A stretch of 64,000 nt of DNA from Corylus avellana (taxonomy: Eukaryota; Streptophyta; Magnoliopsida; Fagales; Betulaceae), in NCBI RefSeq assembly GCF_901000735.1, contig NC_081548.1:124001-188000 (forward strand). The letters are read 5' to 3'. Below the pieces are notes generated by a model. It was not told where the DNA came from. It worked only from the letters and a program-made list of their open reading frames with translations, and searched no databases. Of this stretch, positions 47,001 to 55,035 are shown piece after piece (position 1 is the first letter of the stretch; each line of letters opens with the position of its first letter). Both the position numbers and the translations under genes were made by a program.

Positions 47001-49546
47001 CGAATATTAATCAATTGGATTGAAAAATTCAATTTTTCCAGCACAAACATATCAGAACCTCCATAATTACATCCAAATCCATTATTAGAACATAGAACTA
47101 TACGCACCAAACTAAGAACAATCAATGAATCATTTAACACTTGCATTAACTCTGAAATTGACACATGGAATTTTTTTCAGATATATGAAAACAAAAAAAG
47201 AATCAGAAAAATGCCTGATTTAAACAACGAGTTGCTAAATAAGTCCATAACCACATTGATCCCACTTTTTTTTTTCTTTTTTTCCTTTTTTTGCTTTCTT
47301 CTTCTTTTTTGGGGTTGGGGAAGGTGGGATGGAGATTGTCACAAGGTGAACGTAAAGAAGGCATCAACCTCCTTGCCTTTATTATTAAGCACAGACATGC
47401 TAAAAAAAAGTGCCAACATATTTCTGAAAAACATGTACGACAAGACTTGATAGGCCTGTATGTGCTGCTATTAAATTTTTTGAATCTCTATTTCCGACCA
47501 CAGCTGAGACACCCGGAGGACAGTCACAGGATGCAGCTAAGACATCTGGCACAGCAATGACGTCTGCAGCCGTTTATTCTGTAGAATGTTTTGCTTTTAA
47601 AATAGCAAGGTCTCTTTTCAAAGCATATCAATAAAATTTAATATGTAGAGTTGATAATTTTACGTCAATAAGAGATTTAAGGGTTCCAAAAAAAAAAAAA
47701 TAGAAAGAAAAATCCAATGAAGTACCAATTATCATCAAATAATCTTTTCAACTCTCAGAAGACTGGTCAAGATGTAGAAAGTGGAAGAAAGGAAGACCAC
47801 ATAGCAAGGAGCAAAGAAGAATGAAATTTGATTAAATTTTGAATTTTAAACTCCATCATTTTTTGAATCTTAAATTTTGATTAAACAATTAAGACATTAG
47901 GAGATACATAAATTGTTGTGCCCCTTTTCTGAACTTTCATAATTTGTTGCGTCGCAGTGTTCATGAAGTGCTGTCACCCGTGTCCTGTCTTTTTCTTTTT
48001 TTCTTTTTTTCTACTTTTGGGGCATTTGTTTCTTCTTTTTTTTCTTTGGGTGGGGTGTTGTTAACGTTCCTGCAAATTTAGTTCTACAATAGTACCAAGC
48101 AACCCAGCAAACTATCAAGCCTAATGAGCAAGAAAGTAACTAGAGAACCATCTTAATAGGGCATGATCTAAAATTGATTTTACAAAGTAGTTTGGGAAGA
48201 AGAACAAATAATTATTACAAGCACTGAAAACATATAGAAGCAATAAAGAAGTTTAGAAATATATTGACGAAAGAGACATGAAACTACCTGCCTTGGTGTA
48301 ATTGAGAGCTCCCATTTTGCCAGGGCTCAAAGATTCCAAATCATCAAAATCTGACATCACATTACAACAAAGACACCAAAGAAATAACACTGCTCAGTAA
48401 TATTTTTTTTAAAAAAAAAAATGTACAAATTTAAATGAACAAGATGTGAAAATACCTCCACGTATAACAGACTCACTCCAGAATCTACTCTTCTCCTTGA
48501 GATTAAACAAAGAGAACACTGATGAGCTGCCACTTCTATGAGTTCCAGGGGTAAACCCAAGAGACCCAGCTGCTAAGAACTAGTATGAATCACGACATAG
48601 GTCAGCATTTTATGTGGCCGTCCAGATTATATAAATCATAAAGTTAAATTCCAGTACGGATATATCAATAAGGGTTCGTGAGGAATCAATAAAATACAGT
48701 AAAAATATCGCCTCTAGAGCACGCCATTACAGGCCACGGATGTAAGAACGCTTATTGAACATCTTTGTCCATATACAGAATTCAGTTTCTTCCATACCAA
48801 GAAAATAAAAGAAAACAAAAATCAACAAAATTGGAGCGAAAAAATATTCCCTAAAAGATAATCAAAAGATATGGCATAGGTCCGAAAGTAAGCTCCATCA
48901 ATTGTTCCTTCAACTCCTAATGAAATGCAATCAATCAACATGCAAAACATAAACTTTACATTTATCTTTTAGGAGTAAAAGGAACAAAAGAGAAAACAAA
49001 TACATAGGCAAGAATACATCATAAAAACATATAAATTTTGATATCCAGGTCAATAGAAAATAATTGTTTAACTAACACAAATTTTTTATAGACATTGAGG
49101 GCTATAAAAAACCCTCGGCATCAAACCCAAAACACCCCCCCCCAAAAAACAAAAACAAAAACAAAAAAAAAAAAAAAAAAAAAAAAGCAAAAATAATGAA
49201 GATTTATTTTCACTAACCCAGCGCATTCTTTATCTACCCTCACCCATCAGTAACCCTTAATTAAAGTCAAGCAAGCAATCACGCAAGTTCCTCATCATCA
49301 AGCTTAATTGAGCGTCTTCTTAGGTTGAAAAATAAAGAAGATAATAAATAAGAAAATACACGGAACGAATCGAAAGCATAATAGATAGAGAGACAGATTG
49401 TAGGTTAGGGTTGGTTTTGTGAATGAGAGAGGCTTCGATCTTTTTACCAGTAAAAGAGTAGAGACGATGAGTTGCAGATGGAACAACTTGAATTGGATGA
49501 ACGCAAACGCAGCACTAGATCTGCCATCAAAATCCATCTTCTTCAT
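21185..49546 (-). CDS. At5g58100-like membrane protein, 25 exons, 955 residues
   Basis: Exons (complement): 49448-49546, 48456-48579, 48288-48350, 46046-46147, 45762-45930, 45514-45612, 40300-40449, 39181-39220, 38906-38963, 38704-38786, 38359-38457, 38099-38214, 37861-37979, 36989-37059, 36762-36867, 36178-36317, 33446-33604, 33265-33368, 32863-33038, 31432-31621, 31016-31115, 24026-24194, 23360-23442, 23157-23233 and 21185-21356. All have GT-AG borders and add up to 2868 bases with no stop. A hydrophobic N-terminus (about 1-40) suggests a signal peptide; one membrane segment (about 931-945) precedes a basic tail [10 protein letters not shown]. Between them lies a large conserved luminal part ([13 protein letters not shown] block, [39 protein letters not shown]). 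The match to At5g58100 is from memory; a pollen-wall role has been suggested for that gene, and no catalytic motif is evident. Transposons inflate the gene to 28 kb without breaking it. Confidence 0.9.
21997..22238. mobile_element. Probable MITE in the last intron of the At5g58100-like gene
   Basis: 'aattacactttaccc' at the left and 'gggtaaagtacaatt' at the right form imperfect inverted ends about 240 bases apart. The target-site duplication is unclear. Confidence 0.45.
22451..22792. mobile_element. Probable MITE in the last intron of the At5g58100-like gene
   Basis: The left end 'agggtaaattgcattttcac' and the reverse complement of the right end 'agggtaaattgtgctttt' align over about 45 imperfect bases. 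The interior is T-rich. No clear target-site duplication was found. Confidence 0.5.
23552..23665 (-). mobile_element. tRNA-derived SINE with 19 bp target-site duplication
   Basis: A 114 bp insertion between two perfect 19-base copies (23533-23551 and 23666-23684). On the minus strand it starts CTAAGGGG. An RNA polymerase III A box (TAGCTCAATCGG) follows, then about 40 bases on a B box (ATTCGAATTTC). It ends ATTACTTATCAAAAAG. The tRNA-like head plus tail is the plan of plant SINEs. The tail matches the 3' end of the LINEs at 44365-44389 and 45175-45200. It sits in the intron between 23443 and 24025. Confidence 0.9.
24688..24790 (-). mobile_element. LINE 3' tail fragment
   Basis: 'tttttttgataagtcaattc' is the reverse complement of a LINE tail. 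The DNA after it ('aaaagcatataggggctcaa', 'atatacaagataaac') resembles the 3' UTR of the same element type. The right limit is uncertain. Confidence 0.5.
24855..25067. mobile_element. MITE with inverted ends of about 50 bp
   Basis: The left end (about 24855-24910) and the reverse complement of the right end (about 25010-25067) share 'catgtg.agagag.ttgtgg', then 'ttaggatctacaa' and 'aattaactaccagcaatt'. A second, partial copy of its left half follows at once (25068-25180). It takes part in the tandem duplication described next. Confidence 0.75.
24939..26337. repeat. 702 bp tandem duplication of a MITE-LINE chimera
   Basis: 24939-25640 and 25641-26337 align with an offset of 702 bases and a few per cent divergence. 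Each unit holds the right half of the MITE, a left half of the MITE and about 450 bases of minus-strand LINE reverse transcriptase. The coded motifs include FVKGRQILD and [13 protein letters not shown]. The unit is non-functional, and the duplication happened after the MITE and the LINE piece had been joined. Confidence 0.85.
26338..30830 (-). mobile_element. Decayed L1-type LINE in an intron of the At5g58100-like gene
   Basis: Reads right to left. Endonuclease pieces lie at 30152-30526 ([15 protein letters not shown]) and 29952-30134 ([12 protein letters not shown]), a linker at 29355-29850 ([11 protein letters not shown]), reverse transcriptase at about 27300-28260 ([18 protein letters not shown]), and the C-terminal part at 26391-26600 ([14 protein letters not shown]). 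Frames are broken by stops and shifts. The left end has lost sequence and is fused to the 702 bp duplicated block. It is interrupted by the element at 28312-29237. The host intron is 24195-31015. Confidence 0.9.
28312..29237. mobile_element. Palindrome-rich hAT-like element inside the LINE
   Basis: Starts 'aggaatgtacaaacg' and ends 'cgcgtatacacccct', imperfect inverted ends of the 'taggggtgt...' kind. 'cggttattaaccg' palindromes occur near both ends. The LINE reading frame resumes after it: 'ctggagcct' before and 'aagccttaatcc' after, consistent with a worn duplication. It has no coding frame. Confidence 0.7.
31662..31880 (-). mobile_element. LINE 3' tail in an intron
   Basis: A T run, then 'gataagtaataatgatat' and 'cagaggggcgcaacc', the reverse complement of the 3' UTR seen at 44310-44385 ('gcgcccctctgcgctc', 'attattacttatc'). 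It is a severely 5'-truncated insertion in the intron between 31622 and 32862. Confidence 0.85.
33655..33664 (-). mobile_element. Ten-base retroposition scar (LINE/SINE tail only)
   Basis: Only 'ttttgataag' lies between two perfect 21-base copies of host sequence (33634-33654 and 33665-33685). The ten bases are the reverse complement of CTTATCAAAA, the extreme 3' end of the local LINE/SINE family. Confidence 0.8.
33829..34873 (+). mobile_element. TRIM-like LTR element with 5 bp target duplication
   Basis: Two direct terminal repeats, 33829-34002 (174 bp) and 34701-34873 (173 bp), each run from TGTTAGAAG to AACA and differ at about ten sites. 'ctaag' flanks both sides (33824-33828 and 34874-34878). 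After the left LTR, 'tagtatctccgg' is a weak primer-site match; before the right LTR is the purine tract 'ttgagggggag' (34690-34700). The 698-base interior has no gag or pol, only a 200-codon frame without known domains. A second purine tract plus LTR-like start lies at 34602-34620. Confidence 0.88.
34262..34495 (+). repeat. Four tandem units of about 58 bp inside the TRIM
   Basis: Units share the words 'tgtatccgaccggccttgg' and 'gagacccgatcaa' with variation. They lie in the middle of the element. The unit length is close to, but not always, a multiple of three, so it is not clearly coding. Confidence 0.75.
37494..37690 (-). mobile_element. LINE 3' tail in an intron
   Basis: A T-rich start, then 'aagtaatcacaaattcatta', 'ggcgcaacccaagtacac' and 'gagagaagcctaggcc'. 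It matches the LINE 3' UTR pattern (gtgtacttgggttgcgcc) on the minus strand. It lies between exons 36989-37059 and 37861-37979. The limits are approximate. Confidence 0.75.
38056..38092. repeat. (GA)n microsatellite next to a splice donor
   Basis: A pure run of about 18 AG units. On the gene strand it is a CT tract that starts six bases after the donor of exon 38099-38214. Confidence 0.97.
38321..38342. repeat. (AC)n microsatellite
   Basis: Eleven AC units in an intron, 17 bases beyond the donor of exon 38359-38457 on the gene strand. Confidence 0.97.
39797..40166. mobile_element. hAT-type MITE in an intron
   Basis: Ends GGCTGGCAA / TTAGCCAGCTC with flanking 8-base copies 'ttcttttg' and 'tacttttg' (7 of 8 alike). 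The inside is dense in 'gggtcaa' and 'ttgacccg' words that can fold back. A (TA)n run lies near 39976-39987. No coding frame. Confidence 0.75.
41124..44389 (+). mobile_element. L1-type LINE with long open polymerase frame, broken by a gap
   Basis: ORF1/gag-like start at 41132 ([16 protein letters not shown]) with one in-frame TAG at 41216-41218, then readable to the gap. After the gap one frame is open from 41629 to the stop at 44302-44304. It holds [17 protein letters not shown] block [57 protein letters not shown], the catalytic [10 protein letters not shown] (FADD box) and a zf-RVT tail ([34 protein letters not shown]). The 3' UTR ends ATTATTACTTATC plus 11 A at 44377-44389. The endonuclease is missing and must fall in the gap or be deleted. 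Host intron: 40450-45513, antisense to the gene. Confidence 0.93.
41528..41627. other. Assembly gap (100 N) inside the LINE
   Basis: Exactly 100 N between the ORF1 part and the polymerase. The expected rest of ORF1 and the endonuclease (well over 1 kb in relatives) are absent, so the true length is probably larger. Confidence 0.98.
44390..45200 (+). mobile_element. Second, 5'-truncated LINE directly behind the first
   Basis: Starts straight after the poly A of the first LINE, in the middle of the C-terminal domain. It is open to a stop at 45112-45114 ([49 protein letters not shown]). The 3' UTR then ends ATTATTACTTATC plus about 14 A. It is a different copy: the protein is clearly diverged from the first. 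Confidence 0.9.
45628..45645. repeat. (CAT)6 microsatellite
   Basis: Six CAT units in the intron between exons 45514-45612 and 45762-45930. Confidence 0.95.
46270..46760. other. Repeat-like segment in intron 46148-48287
   Basis: Contains 'ccctatatattcatcataaa' followed by 'aaccctagcctctctgc', similar to the start of LTR transcripts, and two copies of 'ggattacataggcttggata' (about 46561 and 46732). It could be a decayed LTR piece; not proven. Confidence 0.3.
47490..47700 (+). pseudogene. Possible 3' end of a processed pseudogene in an intron
   Basis: From about 47508 one frame reads [18 protein letters not shown]... and ends ...ARSLFKAYQ before a TAA at about 47630. 'caataaaattt' (polyadenylation-signal-like), about 55 bases and then a run of 13 A at about 47688-47700 follow. 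Coding tail, signal and poly A suggest a retroposed mRNA end. The parent gene is not recognised, the 5' limit is unclear and no target-site duplication was found. Confidence 0.35.
49130..49187. repeat. C run followed by A-rich run
   Basis: 'cccccccccc' followed by about 45 mostly A bases in the first intron of the At5g58100-like gene. It may be a worn poly A. Confidence 0.8.
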
Positions 49547-50738
49547 CTTCTTTCAAGGGACCAACGACCAGAATTTGTCTCCTCCGAGAAGAAGTGCCCA
49601 AGAGAATTGAAAATTCATCAACTAAACGCCTACTGCTTCTTGGCTGTGTAATAAAATGAAAATTTTTGTTTTATTCTTTTTCTAATGAAGAAAATAGGAA
49701 GCAAAATATTTTATTTAGGAAATTCGACGTCATATACGCTGATGCAGCACTGCTGGCATGTCAAAAAAAATTGTTTGCTGATCATTCAAATTTTGATTTT
49801 TAAAAAACTAGTTAATTATTTGTTAAAAATGTGGTTTGTTACTTAAAATTGTAAATTTTTTATCACCAATTTCAAATCGCACTCTTGATGGCATATTTTT
49901 CATAATTTTATTTAAAAAATAACTTTTGGCCGAAATTCACTCAAATATTAAGCTCATCCCGAAGTAATTTTAAAAATTTCTTATAAAAATGATGTATCTT
50001 TTAAAATTACTATTATATTAAAATTCAATAATAGTCAATCACAAGTTTAATGGTAATTTTAAGAGTCACATTAATTTTAAAGAGATTTATAACATTACTC
50101 CCTTACTAGTGACACATAACCTAAATAAGAGTACCATTAACTTAGTGTGGTGAACCACAATTGAGGTATAGTGGTAGCCACATACTTCGGGAGGAAGATG
50201 GAGAAATGAGATCTCGAACAGACATATAATCTTATGAGCGATCTTAAGTAACTGACCTGTCTGTACATCCTGTACATCATAACTCTGATTACACAAGTGC
50301 AACTCTAAACCAAGTTTGCAATAGTTAAAGCATTTATGTATCTAGAACTAAGTATGTCTCGAACACAGATAACTATCAAGTGAAAACAAATCCCATGTGT
50401 CTAACATTCAAATTTGAACCATTAGTAGTGAAAATAGTAGTGAGACAAAATAAAACGACTTTTGACAAAAATATTAAAGTGTTTGGTGTCATGTGATTAT
50501 CATAGGTGGAGTGTTTAACATAAATTATGGCGAACATAGTGGTATTGAGATCGATCTTAGACAAAACTTAATGGACAAGAGCCTCAATTTCAAATTGAGA
50601 AAGAGTATTGGGCTGGGGTGCGACGTCAATGAGAGACATGTCTAATGGATTGGCATGAGAGTGTAACACCCTCCAAAAATTAACCTTGGTTAATCTGGCA
50701 GGGTTATTAGTAATTACCTTAGTTAAACCAACTTGTGA
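49547..50738. promoter_or_regulatory. 5' flank of the At5g58100-like gene, otherwise intergenic
   Basis: The 5' UTR and promoter of the minus-strand gene must lie from 49547 upward. 49550-49650 is purine-balanced and UTR-like. No clear TATA box. From about 49700 it is AT-rich with no supported gene. Confidence 0.4.
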
Positions 50739-51009
50739 CTCGGGTTTGTTTGGTAAATGAGTTGGGGTTTCTCTCATTACTATTCATCATCATTTTTCCA
50801 AAAAAATCAACATCAAAACATTTTAACTTTTTCACTTTTTATATCACATAATTCACTTTTTATTATTATTCAAATAAAAAAAATAACTACAAAACAAAAC
50901 TTTTTCATTTTTGCATACCACTTTTTTCATATTTTTATACTAAACATTTTTACTTTTTTTCCACATCAATTACAGTATCTAGACCAACCCATTTACCAAA
51001 CACCACCGA
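50739..51009 (+). mobile_element. MITE, copy 1 of a family
   Basis: Inverted ends 'gtttggtaaatgagttgg' / 'ccaacccatttaccaaac'. The interior ('ttttatatcacataattcac', 'tattattattcaaataaaa') reappears on the other strand in the element at 51592-51856. Confidence 0.75.
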
Positions 51010-51591
51010 GGAATCGCCACAAGTTGTGACAACAGCAGCCTTCTCTGAATAGGAGCCTTGTTATTTCCACCGGGAAGGCATTTTCTACATTCATTATTGT
51101 TGAGAATTGGGCCTAACTCGGTCACAAGTACAAAGAAAGACCATGTTAGGAAGGCCCGACCGCGCTCGAAGAAATCTTTCTATAATAGCACTCAAATAAG
51201 TCCCAAGAGATCGGAAATTCGGAGTTCATTAGTTAAGATTGGGGTTATACTTAAGAGGGCGCTCCGCACGTCTCCCCACATCTGACACATGACGGAATTT
51301 GGTGGCATATGCATAACTTTGAATAAGAGGAATGCTACAATGCATTCTAGCAACCATCTACTCACCATCTCTTCACTTGCATTTTGTTTTTTTTCATAAA
51401 AAAAGGTAAAGAGAGAAGAAATGGTGGGTAGAATGCAAAAAAACATTTCCCCTTCGAATAATTTGAAAAGAAAAGACGAGGTTAAAGCATAGCCATATTG
51501 CATATTGCTTACGTCATACACAGAAGAGTACGAGCTTGACAAAGGTCTTATCATATTGAAAAGCCATAATTGGGAATCGATCGAAACTCTG
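51010..51591. other. Spacer between the two MITEs
   Basis: Includes the minus frame 51192-51617, which has no recognised domain. No gene supported. Confidence 0.3.
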
Positions 51592-51856
51592 GGGGTGTTT
51601 GTTAAACTCCACTGCACTGTTCATGTATAAAATAAATAAATAAAGATTGGTATGGAAAAATGAAAAAATGGTATTGGAAAGTAAAAAATTTTGTTTTGTA
51701 GTGATTTTTTTATTTGAATAATAATAAAAAGTAAATTATGTGATATAAAAAGTGAATGATTTGATATAAAAGTAATAACGTTTTTTTTAAAAAAAAAATG
51801 AAGTGAATAGTGTGGTAGAATAATGAACAGTGCTGTAGGGTTTAACAAACACCCCC
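51592..51856 (-). mobile_element. MITE, copy 2 of the same family
   Basis: Inverted ends 'gggggtgtttgttaaac' / 'gtttaacaaacaccccc' and 'actgttcat' words just inside. The interior is the reverse complement of copy 1. The ends are better kept than in copy 1. Confidence 0.8.
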
Positions 51857-52220
51857 TAAATAGCACGCTCAATCATAAAGATGACTCCTGGTGGTTTCCT
51901 GGTCGATAGACCCATAACTTCATAAGCCAACAAGATGCCTATAGTATATGCAACATCTGCATTTTGTACTCTTCATTAACTCTAGTGCACATGAAAAGCA
52001 ACTATCATGTTAATCACACACTGCCCAAGCTCACTACCAGCTACACCAGCTAGGTGCAAATTCATCCCTATGGCGACATATAGTCCTTGGCGTCTCAGTG
52101 ATTGGTCATATCATCATCCCGTGTAACGTCCCACATCGTCTGGGTATGAAGATGAGGATGTGCTTAAATGTATACTACACTCTTAATGACAACAACGCAT
52201 TTTAAAGCCGTGATGGTCAT

Positions 52221-52292
52221 GATCCTATCAGAACTTCGCAGTTAAACTTGCTTCTGCTGAAGTAGTACCAGGATGGGTGACCTCCTGAGAAG
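52221..52292 (+). repeat. 5S rRNA-like segment in the left Cassandra LTR
   Basis: Matches the middle and 3' half of plant 5S rRNA, including the internal promoter region: 'gatcctatcagaac', 'cgcagttaaac' and 'ccaggatgggtgacctcctg'. It is a transposon-borne copy, not a ribosomal gene. Confidence 0.9.
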
Positions 52293-52601
52293 TCTTGTTT
52301 GGGGGAACAAAAAACGGATAATATTGTGTGTCATTGAGGTGGGGTGTTACAAATGGTATCAGAGCCATTGCCCAACCTGAGATGGAGGGAGCGTGCAGAA
52401 GCTCATGAAGATCACTAGCGAGCACTCGTTTGGACGGACGCCAAGAATGGGCTAATCCCATGAGGGTCGCCAGCGGGAACGTTGGGTCTTAAGAGGGGTG
52501 ATTGTGACGTCCAACATTGCCTGGTTATGGAGATGAGGATGTACTTAAATGTATACTACACCCTTAATGACAACAACGCGTTTTAAAGCCGTGATGGTCA
52601 T

Positions 52602-52673
52602 GATCCTATCAGAACTCCGCAGTTAAGCGTGCTTCTGCTGGAGTAGTACCAGGATGGGTGACCTCTTGGAAAG
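52602..52673 (+). repeat. 5S rRNA-like segment in the right Cassandra LTR
   Basis: The same segment, closer to true 5S here: 'cagaactccgcagttaagcg' and 'gtagtaccaggatgggtgac'. Confidence 0.9.
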
Positions 52674-52749
52674 TCTGGTTTGGGGGAGCCAAAAGCGGAC
52701 AATATTCTGTGTCATTGAGGTGAGGTGTTACATCCCGTCTCTTGATAAG

Positions 52750-52852
52750 NNNNNNNNNNNNNNNNNNNNNNNNNNNNNNNNNNNNNNNNNNNNNNNNNNN
52801 NNNNNNNNNNNNNNNNNNNNNNNNNNNNNNNNNNNNNNNNNNNNNNNNNNNN
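52750..52852. other. Assembly gap (103 N)
   Basis: 103 N, beginning 12 bases after the right target duplication of Cassandra. Its size differs from the 100 N of the other two gaps, so it may be an estimated or partly filled gap. Confidence 0.98.
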
Positions 52853-53350
52853 GCATATAAATAAGCATCAAGGAGCAACAAAAAGGGTAAGACACACCCA
52901 AGAACTCGGGACATCCACTACATGTCATTCCACACATGCTGACTTAAGCATTGGAAAACCTTCAGCTACGGCTGGAGGTCTTCTCACCTACTTTTCTTTT
53001 GCAGCAACTTAAAAGAGTCTTACAATTGATTGTACGCAAAGAATTATCCTAGAAGATCTAAGAAGCAAATGGATAACTTGACTCGAAAAATACACCAACA
53101 ACTATACTTGTGTCCAAATTTATGGCAGCCGTGGAACTGGATATTATGATTGTACAAGGAAGATCTGGCTAGAGTTAAACTAAGACCACTTGTACTAAGG
53201 TTTCGTGAAGCAGTAGCCATGACCATCTCAAATATGATTTAGTATTATCATTAGATCATATATTATATAGATAATTATATCATAATTATTTACTTATACA
53301 TAAACTTATATAGTAGATACTTATATACAAATATACATATATAATATTTA
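52853..53350. other. Intergenic spacer between gap and MULE
   Basis: No supported gene. The minus frame 53044-53226 has no known motif. The last 100 bases are AT-rich (53225-53350). Confidence 0.3.
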
Positions 53351-54664
53351 GGGTTAATAACTTTTTTGGTACCTGAGTTTTCACTTTTTTATTTTTTTCC
53401 CATGAGTTTTAAAACATGACAAATCTAGTACCCAATCTATGCGAAAAGACGGAATCAATACCTCTGTTAGTTCCGTCAGTTCCAATTAACGAAATTTCCA
53501 TGTGTCACTCTCATACTACGCCACGTGTCATAAAAATTTAAAAATAATTAAAAATATAATATAATAACATAATAATAATAAAAAAATAAAAATAAAAAAT
53601 AAAATAAAATAAGAAGTTACATAGAAACTCTCGGTGATCTTCGTCTCCGGCAACTTCGAAACATTGGCCACAGCGTTTTCTAGAAGCAAGACTTCATAGC
53701 AGGAGTTACTTCCAGGCCCAATACCTTGACCGGCATTATCTTTTCTGGGTGGGTCACAATTTTCCGCTGGCAGAAATTTTCGGCAAGATTCCGGAGACAG
53801 AGAGGCTACCGGAGAGTGCAATCGCAATCCTTTTTTGATCGAAATTTCTGTCCCATATGTCTGGTCGGCACTGTTTGGCGAGGAAAACCTGGATTTTCAA
53901 GTGATGGAGGAGAAAAGTTTTCGACGTACCGCTAATTGTTCAGAAAACAAGGTGAACCCCCTTCATCCTAATTTGTGTAAAAAAAATATGTGAATCCGTC
54001 TATTTCTTAAGACTAGTTTAATTTGTGCCAAAAAATAAGTATTTTTGATGACTTTTTTGGTACCCCATAAATTTCCAAGAATTCTTTCCAGAGCAAATAC
54101 GCAGCCTATCTGGAAGAAAGGATTTCGGGGGCTCATCAACCAAGCCGGAAAACTCGAATCGGTTGTCACGTCTCAAGGCTTGGATTTCTGATGCTACGAA
54201 GATAAATCAATCAACATGGTATTTCATAAATTACCCAAATTCTACAAAGAGAAATCAATCGACATGGGATTTCCAAGTGTACTTCACATTTTGCGAAGGC
54301 ATTGCGGCTCTTGTCAACATGTTCTTCGATTTGAACAGGGCGGCGAGAGGTTTAGCTTGCGAAATTCTCAAGAGGGCTTCCCGGCAAACTCATAAAGCTT
54401 TCATTTTTTTTATTTTTTATTTTTAAGGTTTAGTTTTTTTAAAAAAATTATTATTTTATTATTTTTTATTATTTTTAATTTTTAGGACACATGGCGTATT
54501 ATGAGAGTGACACGTGGAATTTATGTTAATTTGGACTAACGAAACTAACAGAGGTAGTGATTCCGTCTTTTTGCAAAAGTTGGGTACTAAATTTGTCATG
54601 TTTTAATACTCAGGGGAAAAAAATAAAAAAGTGAAAACTCAGGTACCAAAAAAGTTATTAACCC
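53351..54664. mobile_element. MULE with 205 bp inverted ends, possible Pack-MULE
   Basis: A 1314 bp element with long terminal inverted repeats (about 53351-53555 and 54460-54664, starting GGGTTAATAACTTTTTTGG). A perfect 9-base target duplication TAATATTTA flanks it (53342-53350 and 54665-54673), the signature of Mutator-like elements. There is no transposase. The 900-base centre is less AT-rich than the ends and has gene-like stretches (minus frame at 53630-53827; plus frame at 54163-54423), as in elements that carry host gene pieces. I cannot name a source gene. Confidence 0.85.
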
Positions 54665-54673
54665 TAATATTTA

Positions 54674-55035
54674 TTATTTACTTACTTGTAACTTATGTTA
54701 TAATATGATATAACATATATATAACACAAATCCTTAATGAAATTGATGGGATAAGTCCAAATATGGAGAAGGGGTTAAATAAGAGCACTCTCAATAGCTT
54801 AGCCATTTTTTAAGTCGACATGACTAACCAAAACCTATTTTTTATAGTTTAGCTAACAATTTTCAAAACCACAATCCACCAGTTTGTCTAAATTTCTCAC
54901 TATTTTATTAGAATAAATGTTTTTAAAATGTTGATGTCAATGTTGTTGGTCTTCAAATCATAGATCGATAACTCTAACAATATAGATCGGGCATCTTCCC
55001 ATTCATTCATGACTCCCTTTGTGATGAACAAGCTG
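54674..55035. other. Intergenic, nothing recognised
   Basis: AT-rich. The 76-codon minus frame at 54900-55130 has no known motif. Confidence 0.3.

Larger units (their letters stand above)
52122..52732 (+). mobile_element. Cassandra-type TRIM retrotransposon, complete
   Basis: Two 230 bp LTRs (52122-52351 and 52503-52732), from TGT.ACGTCC to GTGTTACA. Target-site duplication 'tcccg' at 52117-52121 and 52733-52737. A primer site 'tggtatcagagccattgccc' (initiator Met-tRNA type) starts at 52354, and the purine tract 'taagaggggtgatt' precedes the second LTR. The 151-base interior is non-coding. Each LTR carries a 5S rRNA-like segment, the mark of Cassandra. The two LTRs differ at a modest number of sites. 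The element depends on other elements for its enzymes. Confidence 0.95.

Noticed and set aside
52221..52673. Genuine 5S rRNA genes
   Set aside because: Both segments lie inside LTRs of a Cassandra element with target duplications and a primer site, and they cover only part of 5S.
52609..52937. Frames crossing the N gap
   Set aside because: They are translated through N bases and overlap the LTR; no protein evidence.
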